DNA of 64,000 bases from Riptortus pedestris (GCA_019009955.1 CM032232.1:137501001-137565000), one strand, 5' to 3'. Shown: positions 25,055 through 37,350, counted from the stretch's first letter. Numbers and translations: made by a program. Notes: a model not told the origin generated them from the letters alone.

Positions 25055-25480
25055 CATTTCCATTACTATTGCCCTTCGGGCTCGACGATATACCAAGCGG
25101 TTCTTTGGGCGTTCCTAGCTGAGTGATTGTCGGAAAAGTGCCCGAAATCGCCGTTGGGGTAGGCCCATAAGAGAGCGGCGGAAAGAGGTGGGTTTTAGAA
25201 GAGTAGATTTTGGAGGGTGGATATAGGGCGGCGGAGTCGGGTGCGGGAAATTGTCTACCCAGACCGTTCGCTTTAGTTGAAAAATGAAGCTTCGAAAAAC
25301 AGAAATGTGATAGGTTATAGAACGGGAGTTTCAGGGCGCCCAAGACAAAGTACACTTTCGAGTTCGATCGTCATTTGATGGGACGGCAGACGGCTGTTAT
25401 TCCTGTTAATGGAAGCGAGCGACCAGAAATCGGTAAAGCGATACTCGGAACGGCCAGAGAACTACCGAATTTTACGTGTC
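25055..25480 (-). repeat. GC-rich dispersed repeat, copy A
   Basis: On the minus strand it contains GACGATCGAACTCGAAAGT, AACTCCCGTTCTAT and TCTTTCCGCCGCTCT in the same order as 43245-43600. GC is much higher than flanks. The minus-strand open stretch 25041-25355 has no known domain. Confidence 0.7.
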
Positions 25481-25834
25481 GCCGTGGAAGTTCGAAATAG
25501 AAAATTTCAGAAGGCCTTGGAAGCACTATCTTCTATTTCAGAGTTTGTATAATTGTTCAATCCTTTTCCGTCGTAAATTGCTAGATGACAATGCTATTTT
25601 ATGAGGTGTGAAGTATTTTGAGGTTTTTGTAATTCAATATCATATGACCATCTATACATATAGAATTATTGTTTTCAACAGGTATTTACTAAATGCAAAT
25701 ACGATGTATGATAATGTTATCATTTAAGACTTTACGTTCTTAACTTGGAAATGTATACTTGTTCTACACCATTCTCGATATTTAACTGTTCCATTGAACA
25801 CTAAATATCAAAGTAGTTCAGAACTTAAATTGGA
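25481..25834. other. Unassigned AT-rich stretch
   Basis: No gene, RNA or element end is seen. Confidence 0.3.
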
Positions 25835-25999
25835 CCTAGAACAGGGTGGGTTTAGAGAGGAGGATATTTGGAAATTCAAAATATCCCCATTATTTTAGGT
25901 AGAAATAGAGAATGCGTGGTGAGATCGATCACAAGTGTGTTATATAAGCAGGTGGGAAATCGGTTTAGTTTTCGCAGTCCCTGGGTGGCGGACATTTTT
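25835..25999 (-). mobile_element. HINE-like copy, 5' part
   Basis: GGTGGGTTTAGAGAGGAGGA, TTCAAAATATCCCCATTATT and the terminus AGTCCCTGGGTGGCGGACAT. Confidence 0.6.
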
Positions 26000-26059
26000 T
26001 ATGTGTTAGTGAGTAGGTTCGATGGGAATAAGACGAATTTTGTTGACAAAATCGCTTCA

Positions 26060-26344
26060 GGATATTTTACTTTGTTCCACGGCAGTGTTTGTTAGAAGTG
26101 AAGAATGTTTACTTGGAGAGAGAGAAAAAACGTCCAATTCTTCACAATTTGTTTATTTCAGCGCAAAGCGCTTTCAAAGACTAATGTCTCCATCTTCAGA
26201 GCTACTTGCATGCGCTCATTGGGAAAGACAGCAAGCGGGGTCGCATGCAAGTAGCTCTGAAGATGGAGACATTAGTCTTTGAAAGCGCGTTGCGCTGAAA
26301 TAAACAAATTGTGAAGAATTGGACGTTTTTTCTCTCTCTCCAAG
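26060..26344. mobile_element. Near-perfect foldback (102-bp arms), Penelope-terminus-like
   Basis: Arms 26113-26214 and 26243-26344 differ at one base and are separated by about 27 bp. The sequence recurs, rearranged, at 58227-58610. A CTGAAGATGGAGAC...GTCTTTGAAAGCGC motif (26257-26288) has a hammerhead-like layout. The termini of Penelope-like elements are a plausible source, which is an inference. Confidence 0.7.
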
Positions 26345-26809
26345 ATTTTACTTTGTCACTAGAAAACCAGTGTTCTTAAAATATTTTTTATCACCACTAG
26401 CACTCATACAATTTCCACTTATGGCTAATAAAATCCCGTCTGGCAATTTTGCTTAAGTGAAATCTGCAAAAGCGAAAAGTATAAGAAATTTCCAGTTGGT
26501 ACTAGTGACTATTGGAGTGCTCTATCAGTGTTGGGGTCGCTGCGAGATAAATCCACAGGACGCCAGATAATCTATCAAAACTTTTTCCCTTCTCCCGGGC
26601 AATTAATCACTTTTCCCGCCGGAAATTTTTCCCGCCAACTTGGAGCATGTGTCGAGTGCCGCTGTCTACCCCGCCAACTCATTACCACGTCGCTTCTTTT
26701 GTAATTAAAGCGATAAATCTCGGTTCAGGCCGCTCCCTACACTAATCTCTGGCAAATTAATACTGAACTCTAAACCTCTTTGGACTCCAGTTTTAACCTT
26801 TGCCATATA
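26345..26809. other. Unassigned stretch
   Basis: A GC-richer patch (TTCCCGCCGGAAATTTTTCC and TACCCCGCCAACTC) lies at 26600-26690. No gene is recognised. Confidence 0.3.
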
Positions 26810-26810
26810 G

Positions 26811-27014
<204 letters not shown>

Positions 27015-27633
27015 ACCCTCTCCATGCCGTTTATTGGAAAGGCATTAGCCTATTATCGTCCTCAGGGGTGGATGGAAATGGTTTCGTCCATTTAACTAAA
27101 ATGCGGATTAAAATTGAATGTCGCTTAACCTCCCACCCCCCCCTTTTTTTATTTGGCTTAAATTGGGAAGCCAATTTTGAAGTCAAATCCCGTATTAGTG
27201 GTTATTGCCTCGCCGTATAGAAACGTAAAATCAATGCTCATTCCACGTTTTGTAATTATGTAAATGTTGCTATATTTCACATTACAATGAGACTTCAATT
27301 GTTTATTCGATCGACGAAAAGCTTTGTTGGATTAACGTTAAAGGCCACAAATTTTGCTGAAAATGACCCAGGTTATCTGAAATATCAATGTCGCAATCGA
27401 ATGAAAAATGGACTGTAGAAAAAATCAATATTCCCCAAAAATAAATTAGAATAACAGGCTTTGATAAAAGAACCATATTTGTTCTTTTTAATTCCCTGAT
27501 CGAAGTAAAGAAATATTTAGTTTTCATATTTCAATACTTTGCGCTGAGGTACTTCTTGGGATCGATGGTGGCGCTCCTACCGGGAGGAAACCACATCACG
27601 CACATTCACATGTTAAATCTCGAGCTGAAGACT
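27015..27633. other. Unassigned stretch
   Basis: No domain or splice-supported exon is seen. A C/T homopolymer patch (CCCACCCCCCCCTTTTTTT) occurs at 27133. Confidence 0.3.
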
Positions 27634-27880
27634 TTTAGCAGATTTCCTTCTAGGAAAATTATCTATTAAGGTCATGACCCGAATTTTTTTCAATAATTCC
27701 GAAAAATTGAAATATCTCCCTTTTGTCATGCGTCTGATGGAAACACTATGTAGGAGCAATCTTATTGTAATTATAATGATCCATAAATATTGTTAAATAC
27801 ATTTTCAATATTAACCGAGATATTAGCTTTTTTTTTTATTTTAGCACTCAGTAAACCATCACTTTCACTCATCGCACATG
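27634..27880 (-). mobile_element. HINE-like copy, 3' part
   Basis: TTTTAGCAGATTTCCTTCTA then TATTAAGGTCATGACCCGAA, and the reduced middle ATCTCCCTTTTGTCATGCG. No (TA)n is present. Confidence 0.6.
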
Positions 27881-28047
27881 AAGAATAAGCTAAATAGTAT
27901 GGGCCGTCTTATTTCAAGCCGAAATACATAATGCTGTAATCGGCCAACAAATAATTGTTGATCAAAAATATTGTCTTTTTAATGTGAAGTCAAGTTTCTC
28001 ATAATTTTATAAAGCTAGTCTTATAACTTAATAAATATGAGACTAAC

Positions 28048-28520
28048 AAAAGTCCGTCACGCAGGGGCTGCGTCAACTAAGCAGATTTCCCACGTGCACC
28101 ACGTATTTGCATTTATCTCAAAACTTAAAAGTTCAATGAGAACGATATTTGGTATTTAAGTTTCAAATAAAGTGCTTCATAACATAATAGAATATTGAAA
28201 ATATGAGATGAGTAGGAGTGGGGCTTTACTCAAGACCGAAAACTAAAAAATGCAAATATCTCAGTAAATAATCAAGATAGTGAAAAAATGTACATAATAA
28301 CATTTATAGAACATTACATAAGATTGGTTCTATAAATTTTTTCGATCCGACGCATAATAACGGAGATATTAAGAATTTTCTAAATTCTCCCCTCTAAATC
28401 CCCCCTCCCCCTAGTCCGATTTCAGCCATTAATGAACTTGATCTTTCTTTTTGTTTAAAACGATTATATATCAAGTTTGGTAACGATAAAACAAAAATTG
28501 CGACCGCTAGAGAGGTAACA

Positions 28521-28575
<55 letters not shown>

Positions 28576-28699
28576 TTTTGAACAGACCTCATTTTCGTCA
28601 TCTCCTTGGTAGGATCGATGGACATTTGAAGAACAATTTCGAAAATCGCGTCATGAGTACAACCTCAATAGCTGATTTCCCTTAAGGGAAATCTGCTAG
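28048..28699 (+). mobile_element. HINE-like copy, complete
   Basis: AAAGTCCGTCACGCAGGGGC to GGGAAATCTGCTAGAA. (TA)n is at 28524-28572 and the palindrome GATTTCCCTTAAGGGAAATC is intact at 28674. Confidence 0.9.
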
Positions 28700-29175
28700 A
28701 ACATGTTAATAAATTAAAAAATGCATGTTATATATTCATTAATCGTATAAATACTGTCATTAAGATTGCTAACAAAATTAATTTATTACACATTATTATT
28801 CCACTGATAGATTTTATCTATAGTATTTATTGAACTTGAGAATGTTTTACTAAGAATGTACCATATAAGTTTCCTATTTATTCATTATAAATTAATAACC
28901 ATAATATTAGTGTTGGTTATAGAAATTGAAAATTATATCACATATTTCATTATTGTTTTAACATTTAATGGAAATAATTACATATTTGATTTATTTCATT
29001 GTAAACATATGACCTATTTAACTTTACTTAACTAATCTATGATGGAAGGTCACATTGACCTAGATTGATAGATTTCTTAATTTATTTCATATTTACTTAA
29101 GATAGTGAAATAAAATGGATTGTATTTCATAATAATCCAAAGAAAGTAAGTATTAATAATTATCATTATTATTAT
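28700..29175. other. Unassigned AT-rich stretch
   Basis: Very AT-rich, with (ATT)n at 29158-29176, which is probably the SINE tail that follows. No gene is seen. Confidence 0.3.
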
Positions 29176-29176
29176 T

Positions 29177-29400
29177 CATAGACATTCACATTTGGATACT
29201 AAGGCTGATTGACACGGGTTATGTATAAGTTACAACCCTTTTCAAGCCAGGGTAAGACTAAGGATTTTATTTAATGAGTTTGCCCTTAAATAAATTCCTA
29301 TTGCCTATGCGGGAATCGAACCCGCCACTCTAGTTTTACCATGGGAGATTAAAGCGAACGCTTTAGCTCACATGGCTAACCTCAAGTAAATATTTAAGAT
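29177..29400 (-). mobile_element. tRNA-derived SINE
   Basis: On the minus strand GGCGGGTTCGATTCCCGCAT (29308-29327) is a Pol III B box, and TAGCCATGTGAGCTAAAGCG upstream is an A-box-like region. The body CCCTGGCTTGAAAAGGGTTG matches 6235 and 9805, and an (AAT)n tail follows. The head cannot fold as an intact tRNA, so I do not call a tRNA gene. Confidence 0.7.
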
Positions 29401-29615
29401 TCCATGTAATAAATTTTTATCAATTTTGTTTTTATTTGGTTTATGGCCCACATCGAGGGTGATTGGCAAGATTTCTGTTTAGGGGCAGTTAGAATAATAT
29501 ATTTATTCCTTCATGTACACCTTGGATGTACTTTATTTATATATAGTATTATGGAAAATGTTCCTCAAATATCTGAGTGTTTCTCATATTCGTGCTTTAC
29601 CTAAATGAATATAAT
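29401..29615. other. Unassigned AT-rich gap
   Basis: No element end or gene is recognised. Confidence 0.3.
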
Positions 29616-30195
29616 AAAAGTCCGTCACGCAGGGGCAGCGTAAACTAAGCAGATTTCCCACGTGAAGTTTTACAATAGAGAAATTTCACGAGAGCCGAGC
29701 CAGTGAAGGAAACGGCCGAACTAGCTTTTGGCGGGAAAGTAACTCTCGTCCGTTAGGCGCCCCGATTTAATAAAAATGCAAATATCTCGGTTAATATTCA
29801 ATATAGAGAAGAAATGTACATAACAATATTTATAGTAAATTTAATTTGCAATAAGATTGGTTTTGTACAATTTTTCGATCCGAAGTATAGTAACGGAGAT
29901 ATTTCGAATTTTCGAAAATCCTCCCCTCTAAACCCCCCCCCCTCCCACTGGTCCGATTTCAGCCGTTAACGAACTTGATCTTTCTTTTTACATAAAACGA
30001 CTAAATATCGAGTTTGGTAACGATTAAACCAAAATTGCTACCGCTAGAGCGGTAACAGATATATATACAGTTTTGAACGGGCCTCATTTTGTCATCTACT
30101 AGGTAGGATCGATGGACATTTGAAGAAAAAATTCGAAAATTCCGTCATGAGTACAACCTCAATAGCTGATTTCCCTTAAGGGAAATCTGCTAAAA
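29616..30195 (+). mobile_element. HINE-like copy, complete but with minimal (TA)n
   Basis: AAAAGTCCGTCACGCAGGGG to AAATCTGCTAAAA. Only ATATATATAC remains at the microsatellite site (30059-30068), so the tract is not needed for an intact copy. It contains the GAGAGCCGAGCCAGTGAAGG subfamily block. Confidence 0.9.
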
Positions 30196-30845
30196 GTTAT
30201 CCCTTTTAATTCGTTTTAAGTATGCTGTAGACCTATTCTATTTTATACTATATGTATTTGTAAATGTTGATGTGTTTTAAATATGTTAGTATTTGTGGAA
30301 TATATTGGCTGCTGTCAGTTAATAGTTCTGTCATATTGTAATAAATGTAAAGGGATCGGAAAATTTATCGTGTTTCAGTCAGGCCGAATATCCTATTTTG
30401 ATAAATGATGGCGAGTCAACAAGTGTTGGCTGTAAGTGGTCAAGGGATACATTTCGAAAAGGTTACTTAGGAAATAAAAAGTAAAAAAAATATATTCCGA
30501 ACCTCCTTGTAGTGAGAGTGCCCTTTTGAAAAGTTCTGAGAGGTCGGTCATTGTGTATTTTAAAAGGAACCGGAAAATGGTCTTGGTGGGTTTCTATTCA
30601 TTTCCCTGGACTTCTTGTCCCCTTCTCCTCTAATATTTCTTGTCGAGTCGGCTTAAAATTTGGTTAGTACACGAAGATCACTATACCTTTTCTATTCATT
30701 CGGATTTCTATACATTTTCGATTCCAATATTGCCGATGTATGGATCTAATTTATTTACATATGACTAGTTATTAAAATCGCTTTATTTCGGAATTAACGA
30801 ACTTGTGCTGGCTTATGGACATATTTCTTTGAAAATGATAACATA
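30196..30845. other. Unassigned stretch
   Basis: No gene, RNA or repeat signature is seen. Confidence 0.3.
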
Positions 30846-31085
30846 TAAAGTCCACGAGCTGCATAAACTAATTAGATTTCCCTCTCGTTAGTATGACACG
30901 CTACTGATGACATATCTCCATATGTTCTCTAGTTAACAGACAAGTGTGTGTGTGTGTGAGCGTATAAATTTCAACTGACCTCATTTTTGCTATCTCCTTG
31001 ACAGTCTCGATGGACATTTGACGAAATGTTTTGGTAATTGCTTCATGAGTATGACTCAATAACATAACTAATTTCCTTATTAGTT
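30846..31085 (+). mobile_element. HINE-like copy, degenerate short form
   Basis: AAAGTCCACGAGCTGCATAA and TTAGATTTCCCTC at the left. ACCTCATTTTTGCTATCTCC and GATGGACATTTGACGAAA are at the right. The middle is deleted to a (GT)n. Confidence 0.6.
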
Positions 31086-31159
31086 GACATTTCAATAAAA
31101 CGCTAAATATATTAACAATGAAGTATATGTACATATAAGGACTAGGATTTAAGGCCCCA

Positions 31160-31285
31160 TTTTAGCAGATTTCCCTTAAGGGAAATCAGCTATTGAGGTT
31201 GTACTCATGACGCGATTTTCTAAATTTTTCTTCAAATGTCCATCGATCCTACCCAGGAGATGACGAAAATGAGGTCCGTTCAAAA

Positions 31286-31354
<69 letters not shown>

Positions 31355-31786
31355 CCTGTTACCGCTCTAGCGGTCGCAATTACTGTTTAATCGTCACCAA
31401 GCTCGATATTTAGTCGTTTTATGTAAAAAGAAAGATCAAGTTCGTTAACGGCTGAAATCGGGCGAGGGGGAGGGGAGGGTTTAGAGGGGAGGTTTTTTAA
31501 AAATTCGAAATATCTCCGTTACCATACGTCGGATCAAAAGGTTTGTATAGAACCAATCTTATTGACAATTGAAGTCACTATAAATATTGTTCTACACATT
31601 TATTCTCTATCTTGAATATTAACCGTGATATTTACACTTTAATTAAATGTGGGCCGATAACGAACGTTTCCCGTCAAAAGCTAGTACAGCCGTAACTGTT
31701 CTGCTCTCGTATAGAGATATCTCCATTGTATAGCTTCACGTGGGAAATCTGCTTAGTTTAAGCAGCCCTTGCGTGACGGACTTTTA
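31160..31786 (-). mobile_element. HINE-like copy, complete
   Basis: TTTTAGCAGATTTCCCTTAA to TTGCGTGACGGACTTTT. (TA)n is at 31289-31350. Confidence 0.9.
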
Positions 31787-32061
31787 TAAGTACACTATGC
31801 TTTCCCTTTACTTTATTAAGGATTCGCTGTACATGTTTCGTGTTTTCTGTGGTTCTTCTTCAGGGACTATTAGACTAGAAAAACTTAAGGCAGCCCATAG
31901 CCTAGGGGTCTTCTTATGGCCAGGGTTTGTCTAGACTGATACGACGGCCAGGATGCTCACTCACGTACTCCACTTATGCAATTTTAATGATACTGTTCTT
32001 AATACTGGCATAAGATAGATTTGGAAAATGGTATTATTATTGAGGATGTATTTAAACTACA
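31787..32061. other. Unassigned gap
   Basis: No supported feature. Confidence 0.3.
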
Positions 32062-32408
32062 TAAAAAGCTCGTCAAGCAGTAGCTGCGTAAACTAAGCAG
32101 ATTTCTCATGTGCTGGTATAACACATTTGTGATCTTGTTTGTTTGTTTCTTAAGGTTTTTAGGCGAAAATCTACAAGGTTATCATATCCCGGTAATATCT
32201 CGTTTTGGATAACTTCCTGTACTTTGAGAGTAAACAGTGTTGATGTAAAAGGGGGGGATAGAGAGAGCGGCCGTGGGGGATTGGAAATTCTAAATATCTC
32301 TAATTTTAGTATAAATAGTGAACATGTGGTGAGATGATATTACAGATGTGTTGTGCCAGCATGTGGGAAATCTGCTTAATTCACGCAGCCCTCAGTGAGA
32401 GACTTTTA
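32062..32408. mobile_element. Short head-to-head HINE-like pair
   Basis: AAAGCTCGTCAAGCAGTAGC at the left and CACGCAGCCCTCAGTGAGAG + ACTTTT at the right, with ATGTGCTGGTATAACACA inverted as TGTTGTGCCAGCATGT. Both ends are 5'-type. Confidence 0.65.
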
Positions 32409-32441
32409 AATTCAAACTGAAGCAGCTCCTCGTATAATGAG

Positions 32442-32916
32442 AAAAGTCCGTCACGCAGGGGCTGCGTAAACTAAGCAGATTTCCCACGTGACGTTTTCCA
32501 GTAGATAAATCTGCCCAATAACACCTGTAGTAGTAAGGTATCTCTAAACCTATTCATGAGGGACGAAACGGCCGCCAAAGCTCTCGGCGGAAATTCCCGA
32601 ACATAGCCGACTCCTGCCGACGACACACAGAATACAAATGCAAATATCTCGGTTAATATTCAAGATACAGAATAAATGGAACAATATTTATAGTAAATTT
32701 AATTTGCAATAAGATTGGATCTATACAATTTTTCGATCCGACGCATAATAACAGAGATATTGCGAATTTTCAAAAATCCCCCCTCTAAACCCCCCCCCTC
32801 CCAATGGTCCGATTTCAGCCATTAACGAACTTGATCTTCCTTTTTAAATAAAACGATTAAATTCCGAGTTTGGTAACGATCAAACAAAAATTGCGACCGC
32901 TAGAGCGTTATCAGAC

Positions 32917-32948
<32 letters not shown>

Positions 32949-33088
32949 ATATATAATTTTGAACGGACCTCATTTTCGTCATCTCCTGGGTAGGATCGAT
33001 GGACATTTGGACATTTGAGGAAATTTTTCGAAACTCGCGTCATGAGTACGACCTCAATAGCTGATTTCCCTTGAGGGAAATCTGCTAA
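32442..33088 (+). mobile_element. HINE-like copy, complete
   Basis: AAAAGTCCGTCACGCAGGGG to GGGAAATCTGCTAA. (TA)n is at 32916-32955 and the hairpin has one change (CCCTTGAGGG). Confidence 0.9.
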
Positions 33089-33089
33089 C

Positions 33090-33450
33090 AAGGTCGAGTG
33101 AATGAGACAGGAGAATTTATACTATTTAGGTAGGTATTTCGGTGTTGTTGCTAGGGCTTTGGTCGTTGTTGATGGTGGAAATAGTTGATAAATGATCTGC
33201 TGATAGGTTTCAAGCTCTTCATCATTCCTCTTCACATCACTCTACTCACCTCATTAACCTTTGTCGCTCAAATACACTTGGAAGTATTGACACGCTCAGC
33301 CAACTGCCGCAAAATCCATCTGCTTTTCCGGCTATTTACAATATTCTGGTATTTACCTGTTGAAACAGCTCTATATATGTATATTATATGGTCGAATTAT
33401 TCTATGTCTTCTATATAAATAAACACTAGTGTTTGTCTATTTTTCTCAAA
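33090..33450 (-). repeat. Dispersed repeat paired with 3300-3610
   Basis: The reverse complement matches 3330-3590 in order. It abuts the end of a HINE-like copy. Family unknown. Confidence 0.6.
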
Positions 33451-33485
33451 CAACCATTGCTCCTACCTAGGAGATGACTAAAATG

Positions 33486-33590
33486 ATAGATAGATAGATA
33501 GATAGATAGATTTTATTGGCTAATATGTACATATTTTAGCCTGAGTCTGGCCCATTTAGTGTTAGTAATCTTACAAGTATTTTACAAAAA

Positions 33591-33630
<40 letters not shown>

Positions 33631-33633
33631 TTC

Positions 33634-33684
<51 letters not shown>

Positions 33685-33731
33685 GAAGAACTAATGACAT
33701 AATATTAACCTACTACAATAAAATAATACAT

Positions 33732-33782
<51 letters not shown>

Positions 33783-34200
33783 TAAATGTTTTCAGGTACT
33801 TAAACTTCTAAAATTCTTTATAATTTAATCTGATTAGTACTATTCAACATATACGTATTTACTTTTGTTCATTTGTTTACTGTGACGCATTAACTGACTT
33901 CGTTGGACATTTCAAAATTATAGGGTTTAATTTTCAAGATAGTGGTATAAACTATGTCGTTGCCTAGTTGCATACTGCTGACAAGAATGAGTAAATCATG
34001 TTCAATTTATAAATGTCCTCAATGTGAAGGATATTTTCCAGTGACATTAAGTCATCACTTGTGGCTATAAACTTCTTCAAATATTGCTCTCTATAATAGC
34101 TGTATTCCGAGCATTGCAATAATAAATGTTTTAATCCGTTCGTTATAAATTCCTGGCAGCATTCACAAATTTCTCCGGATTTAATTACTTTCATTTTTTT
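33486..34200 (-). mobile_element. LINE 3' fragment with (TATC)n tail
   Basis: The minus-strand coding end (34194-33964) reads CECCQEF...GLKHLLLQC, a C-x2-C...H-x4-C knuckle typical of the end of non-LTR retrotransposon proteins. The 3' part includes GCCAGACTCAGGCT and ends in AATAAAATCTATCTATC at 33487-33519. (TA)n tracts and a 42-bp poly(T) at 33739-33780 interrupt it. Confidence 0.65.
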
Positions 34201-34204
34201 ATAT

Positions 34205-34430
<226 letters not shown>

Positions 34431-34674
34431 TTGGCGAATTCGAAGTGATGAATGAAGTACCAATAAAGGTATTTTTAGCGTAGTTTTCGAAAAATGTGTT
34501 CAGAAGAAAACTTGTGTGTGGAAAACTTGTAACTTGGTTGAGTTATCATTTATGGTTGAATATTTTTTTATGAAGCATTTTTTAAAATTGAGGTTAGTGT
34601 ACAATTGTGAAAAATACAACATTTAAAAAGAGTCTGATTCCACAGTTTTAAAGTATGTAAAAACCATAAATCTT
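34431..34674. other. Unassigned gap
   Basis: No supported feature. Confidence 0.3.
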
Positions 34675-34765
34675 TTTAGCAGATTTGCCTTAAGGGGAAT
34701 CTGCATGTCGTACTCTTGAGCAAATGCTGCCCAGGAGATGACGAAAAATGTGGGCCGTTCAAAAA

Positions 34766-34828
<63 letters not shown>
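34675..34828 (-). mobile_element. HINE-like copy, 3' part
   Basis: TTTTTAGCAGATTTGCCTTA then GAGATGACGAAAAATG and (TA)n. It ends at the tract, where the next repeat begins. Confidence 0.65.
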
Positions 34829-34833
<5 letters not shown>

Positions 34834-35220
34834 CGTTTATTACGAAATTAATGAACGTTGATTATTAGGGTTCTTTCGGCTTGCAAAATTAAACACACAA
34901 ACTTAAGCTATTTTAACACTGAAGAATTTATTTGACCATGCCTTACACACTTGGTAAATTATTCTTCACTATTACTCACAATATGCACTGATTACCTCAC
35001 TTCTTATTACACATTACAAGAACACCCGATCACTCGAATCACTGAACTTCACAAAACACGGCACTCAAAGATCTTCACGAGAACATGGCACTGCACTGAT
35101 ATTTACTGAGACACTGCACCGCACTGATTTCCACTAAAATACTGCACTGCACTGAAACTAAAAATGCTGTTCACTAAAATTGCACTGTTATTTACTAGTA
35201 AGAGAACTGAGATTTTTATT
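34829..35220 (-). repeat. 27-bp minisatellite family, copy 3
   Basis: TGAACGTTGATTATTAGGGT and ACACTTGGTAAATTATTCTT match copies 1, 2 and 4, with degenerate CACTGCACTGAT units. It continues at 37228-37350 after a LINE insertion. Confidence 0.7.
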
Positions 35221-35429
35221 ATTATTATTTATTTGAGAAGCCGCTACAATGGCGATTCATCTTTTGACGTGTTTGAATATAATTTTACAAAATCAGATAA
35301 ATATTACAATTTTTACAAAGCTAAATGTTAATAATGTACAAAATAAATAGAACCATGCCGCTACAATGGCGATTCATATTTTAACATGCTAAAATATAAT
35401 TTATGTATTCACACGGACTAGTAAAAATT

Positions 35430-35760
35430 CAACTTATACACGGAGGGAAGAAGTGATTTTAACAAGGCTCCGCATTGGCCACTCTCTCCTTACTCATAGC
35501 TTTTTAATGAAAAAAAGAGAGCAGCCCAAATGCCATGTATGCAATTTGACTCTTACAATAAAACACATACTGACAGACTGCAAGAGAAGAGATCATTTAC
35601 AGATACCCCACGACCTACATGACTTACTCACTGAAGGTAGTCCATACATACCCACTATACTACAACATCTAAAAGACATTAACATATACACAAAACTTTG
35701 AATATACAATACTCACAATTAATACTTGCATTTTAAAAGAGATTTTATAATTTTCTAATA
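35430..35760 (+). pseudogene. LINE ORF2 C-terminus (plus-strand fragment)
   Basis: TRLRIGHSLLTHSFL then KCHVCNLTLTIKHILTDC, stop at 35701. The RLRIGH...C-x2-C...H-x4-C arrangement is the end of I/Jockey-type LINE proteins, beyond RNase H. It has no upstream reverse transcriptase. Confidence 0.7.
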
Positions 35761-35804
35761 AATGTATGCTGCGATTCTAGCCTTTGTGTGAATGTTTTGT
35801 GTGC

Positions 35805-35812
35805 GTGTACGA

Positions 35813-35847
<35 letters not shown>

Positions 35848-35852
35848 TGCTT
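35805..35852 (+). repeat. (TG)n microsatellite
   Basis: GT repeats follow the LINE fragment's 3' region. Confidence 0.9.
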
Positions 35853-36149
35853 AGTGTGCTTGTATGTTTGCTGAGCTCTTTATAAACTCTTTGAATATAT
35901 GTAAGGTAAATATTTCATCGTTTCTCTTTGTCTAGCAAAACTGAAGGTTTTCCCCCCTTCCCGCCATACTGCAATTCATGACTTACGTTGTTCAGTAACT
36001 CATATTGAGTATGCAACTCCGCTGATACAAGAGATTTTTTTTTTTTTTTTTTTTTCCTCTCCTAAATCTCAATTATTTTAAATACATTTTAGATACATAT
36101 TCCATTTTATTCAACAATTTATATAATTTATTATATCTTGTTTAATATT

Positions 36150-36600
36150 TTTTGTTGTGGATTCTATATTACGTGTGTCAATTTGTTTTGTTGGATTTCT
36201 ATTTATTGTTCGATTTCAATTTATTGTTCAATTTCTATTATTTGAGTTCCATTTTTGTTTTGTATTTCTGTTTTGCGTTCCATTTCTGTTGTTCTGTGTT
36301 TGTGTGTTTTGTTTTTCCATTTGGTATTGTGATCCATTCCAGTCCTGTTTTTCGTTTCAGTTCTGTTTGTCTGTTTCTGTTTTCTGTTCCATCCCTGTTT
36401 TTGTGTTCCATTTCTGTTTCGTGTTACTTTCCTATTTTTCATGTTACATTTCTGTTATGTTGTTTTATGTTCGTTTAAATTAATTTTGTTTCGTTTCGTT
36501 TTTATTTTTTATTTTTTTATTTTATACATTTTTTTTCCCCGAGCAACATTACCACAGCTGCGAAGCTCCAAATAAATAAATAAAATAAATAAATAAAATA
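36150..36600 (-). mobile_element. LINE/SINE 3' tail with TTCTGTTCCATTTC-type repeats
   Basis: Degenerate repeats (CTGTTCCATTTCTGTTTCGT) end at GAGCAACATTACCACAGCTG + CGAAGCTCC (36541-36569). It is an inverted copy of 44925-45225. Confidence 0.6.
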
Positions 36601-36876
36601 AAATATAATTTTACAAAATTAAATAAATATTAAAATTTTTACACAGCTAACTTTTACAAATGTATAAAATAAATAGAATGGACGAAACTAAACATAAATT
36701 ATTACTATATTTACAACATGAGGAAAAAAAACAAAATAAAAATAAAAAAAACTAAAAGAAAAAACTATAAATAGTTAAACTGGAAGAAGGCAAAACTTAT
36801 ATTCCACAGTGCTTGCTATATAGGTATAACTTAATTGTAGATAATAGCTTTTAAATTTCATCAAATCATCCATTAT

Positions 36877-37130
36877 TTCTTAAATACTTAAAAACATCAT
36901 CTATAAATTGGCTACTGTCGGCCAGTAGTCCGCATACATTTGTGGGCCATTGGTACGTATTCACTTGTGTGCAGTCAGTTAGTATGTGTTTTACAGTCAG
37001 CGTTCTGTTGCAGTAGCGACATCTTGTCTGCTCATTAGATATGAATGTGTTAGTCTAGTGTGTCCTATGCGTAGGCGTGTAAGTACCATTTTTCTTTTCT
37101 TCTAGAGTGTCTATTACTTGAAGTCCAGTT
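36877..37130 (-). pseudogene. LINE ORF2 C-terminus (minus-strand fragment)
   Basis: CRYCNRTLTVKHILTDCTQV and WPTNVCGLLADSSQFIDDVF are readable, with a frameshift before the RLRIGH-equivalent. It is related to 35430-35760 but not identical. Confidence 0.6.
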
Positions 37131-37227
37131 GAGCGTATTTGGTTAGATTTCTCTATGTTTACTGTCAGTGTTATACCATAAATTATTCCAGTCATTACTT
37201 ATGAGTTTTCTTATTTTAGAGAAAACT

Positions 37228-37350
37228 CAGAGAACTGAGAGCTAACTGACTGTCGGCCGATCTCCAAACTGCCGTCGCCTAGAACATTACTAACGCCATA
37301 TCTCCTGCAGGGTTGCCTTCATTTACTTCGTACTTCTTAAATACGAGATA
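37228..37350 (-). repeat. 27-bp minisatellite family, remainder of copy 3
   Basis: AGAGAACTGAGAGCTAACTG and TTACTTCGTACTTCTTAAAT match 13328 and 14376 in copy 1. Confidence 0.5.

Larger units (their letters stand above)
35221..37227 (-). mobile_element. LINE insertion complex with 11-bp target duplication
   Basis: AGAGAACTGAG occurs just before (35210-35220) and just after (37228-37238) this block. The minus-strand LINE has its coding end at about 37030-36877 (CRYCNRTLTVKHILTDC) and an AAATAAATAATAATAATAAA tail at 35221. A plus-strand LINE fragment and a SINE/LINE tail are nested inside. Confidence 0.55.

Noticed and set aside
29308..29390. A functional tRNA gene
   Set aside because: A B box and a weak A box exist, but no acceptor stem pairs and a SINE body follows.
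36152..36483. Phe/Val/Cys-rich membrane-like frames
   Set aside because: They arise from degenerate TTCTGTTCCATTTC repeats of a retroelement tail. Both shifted frames are equally open.
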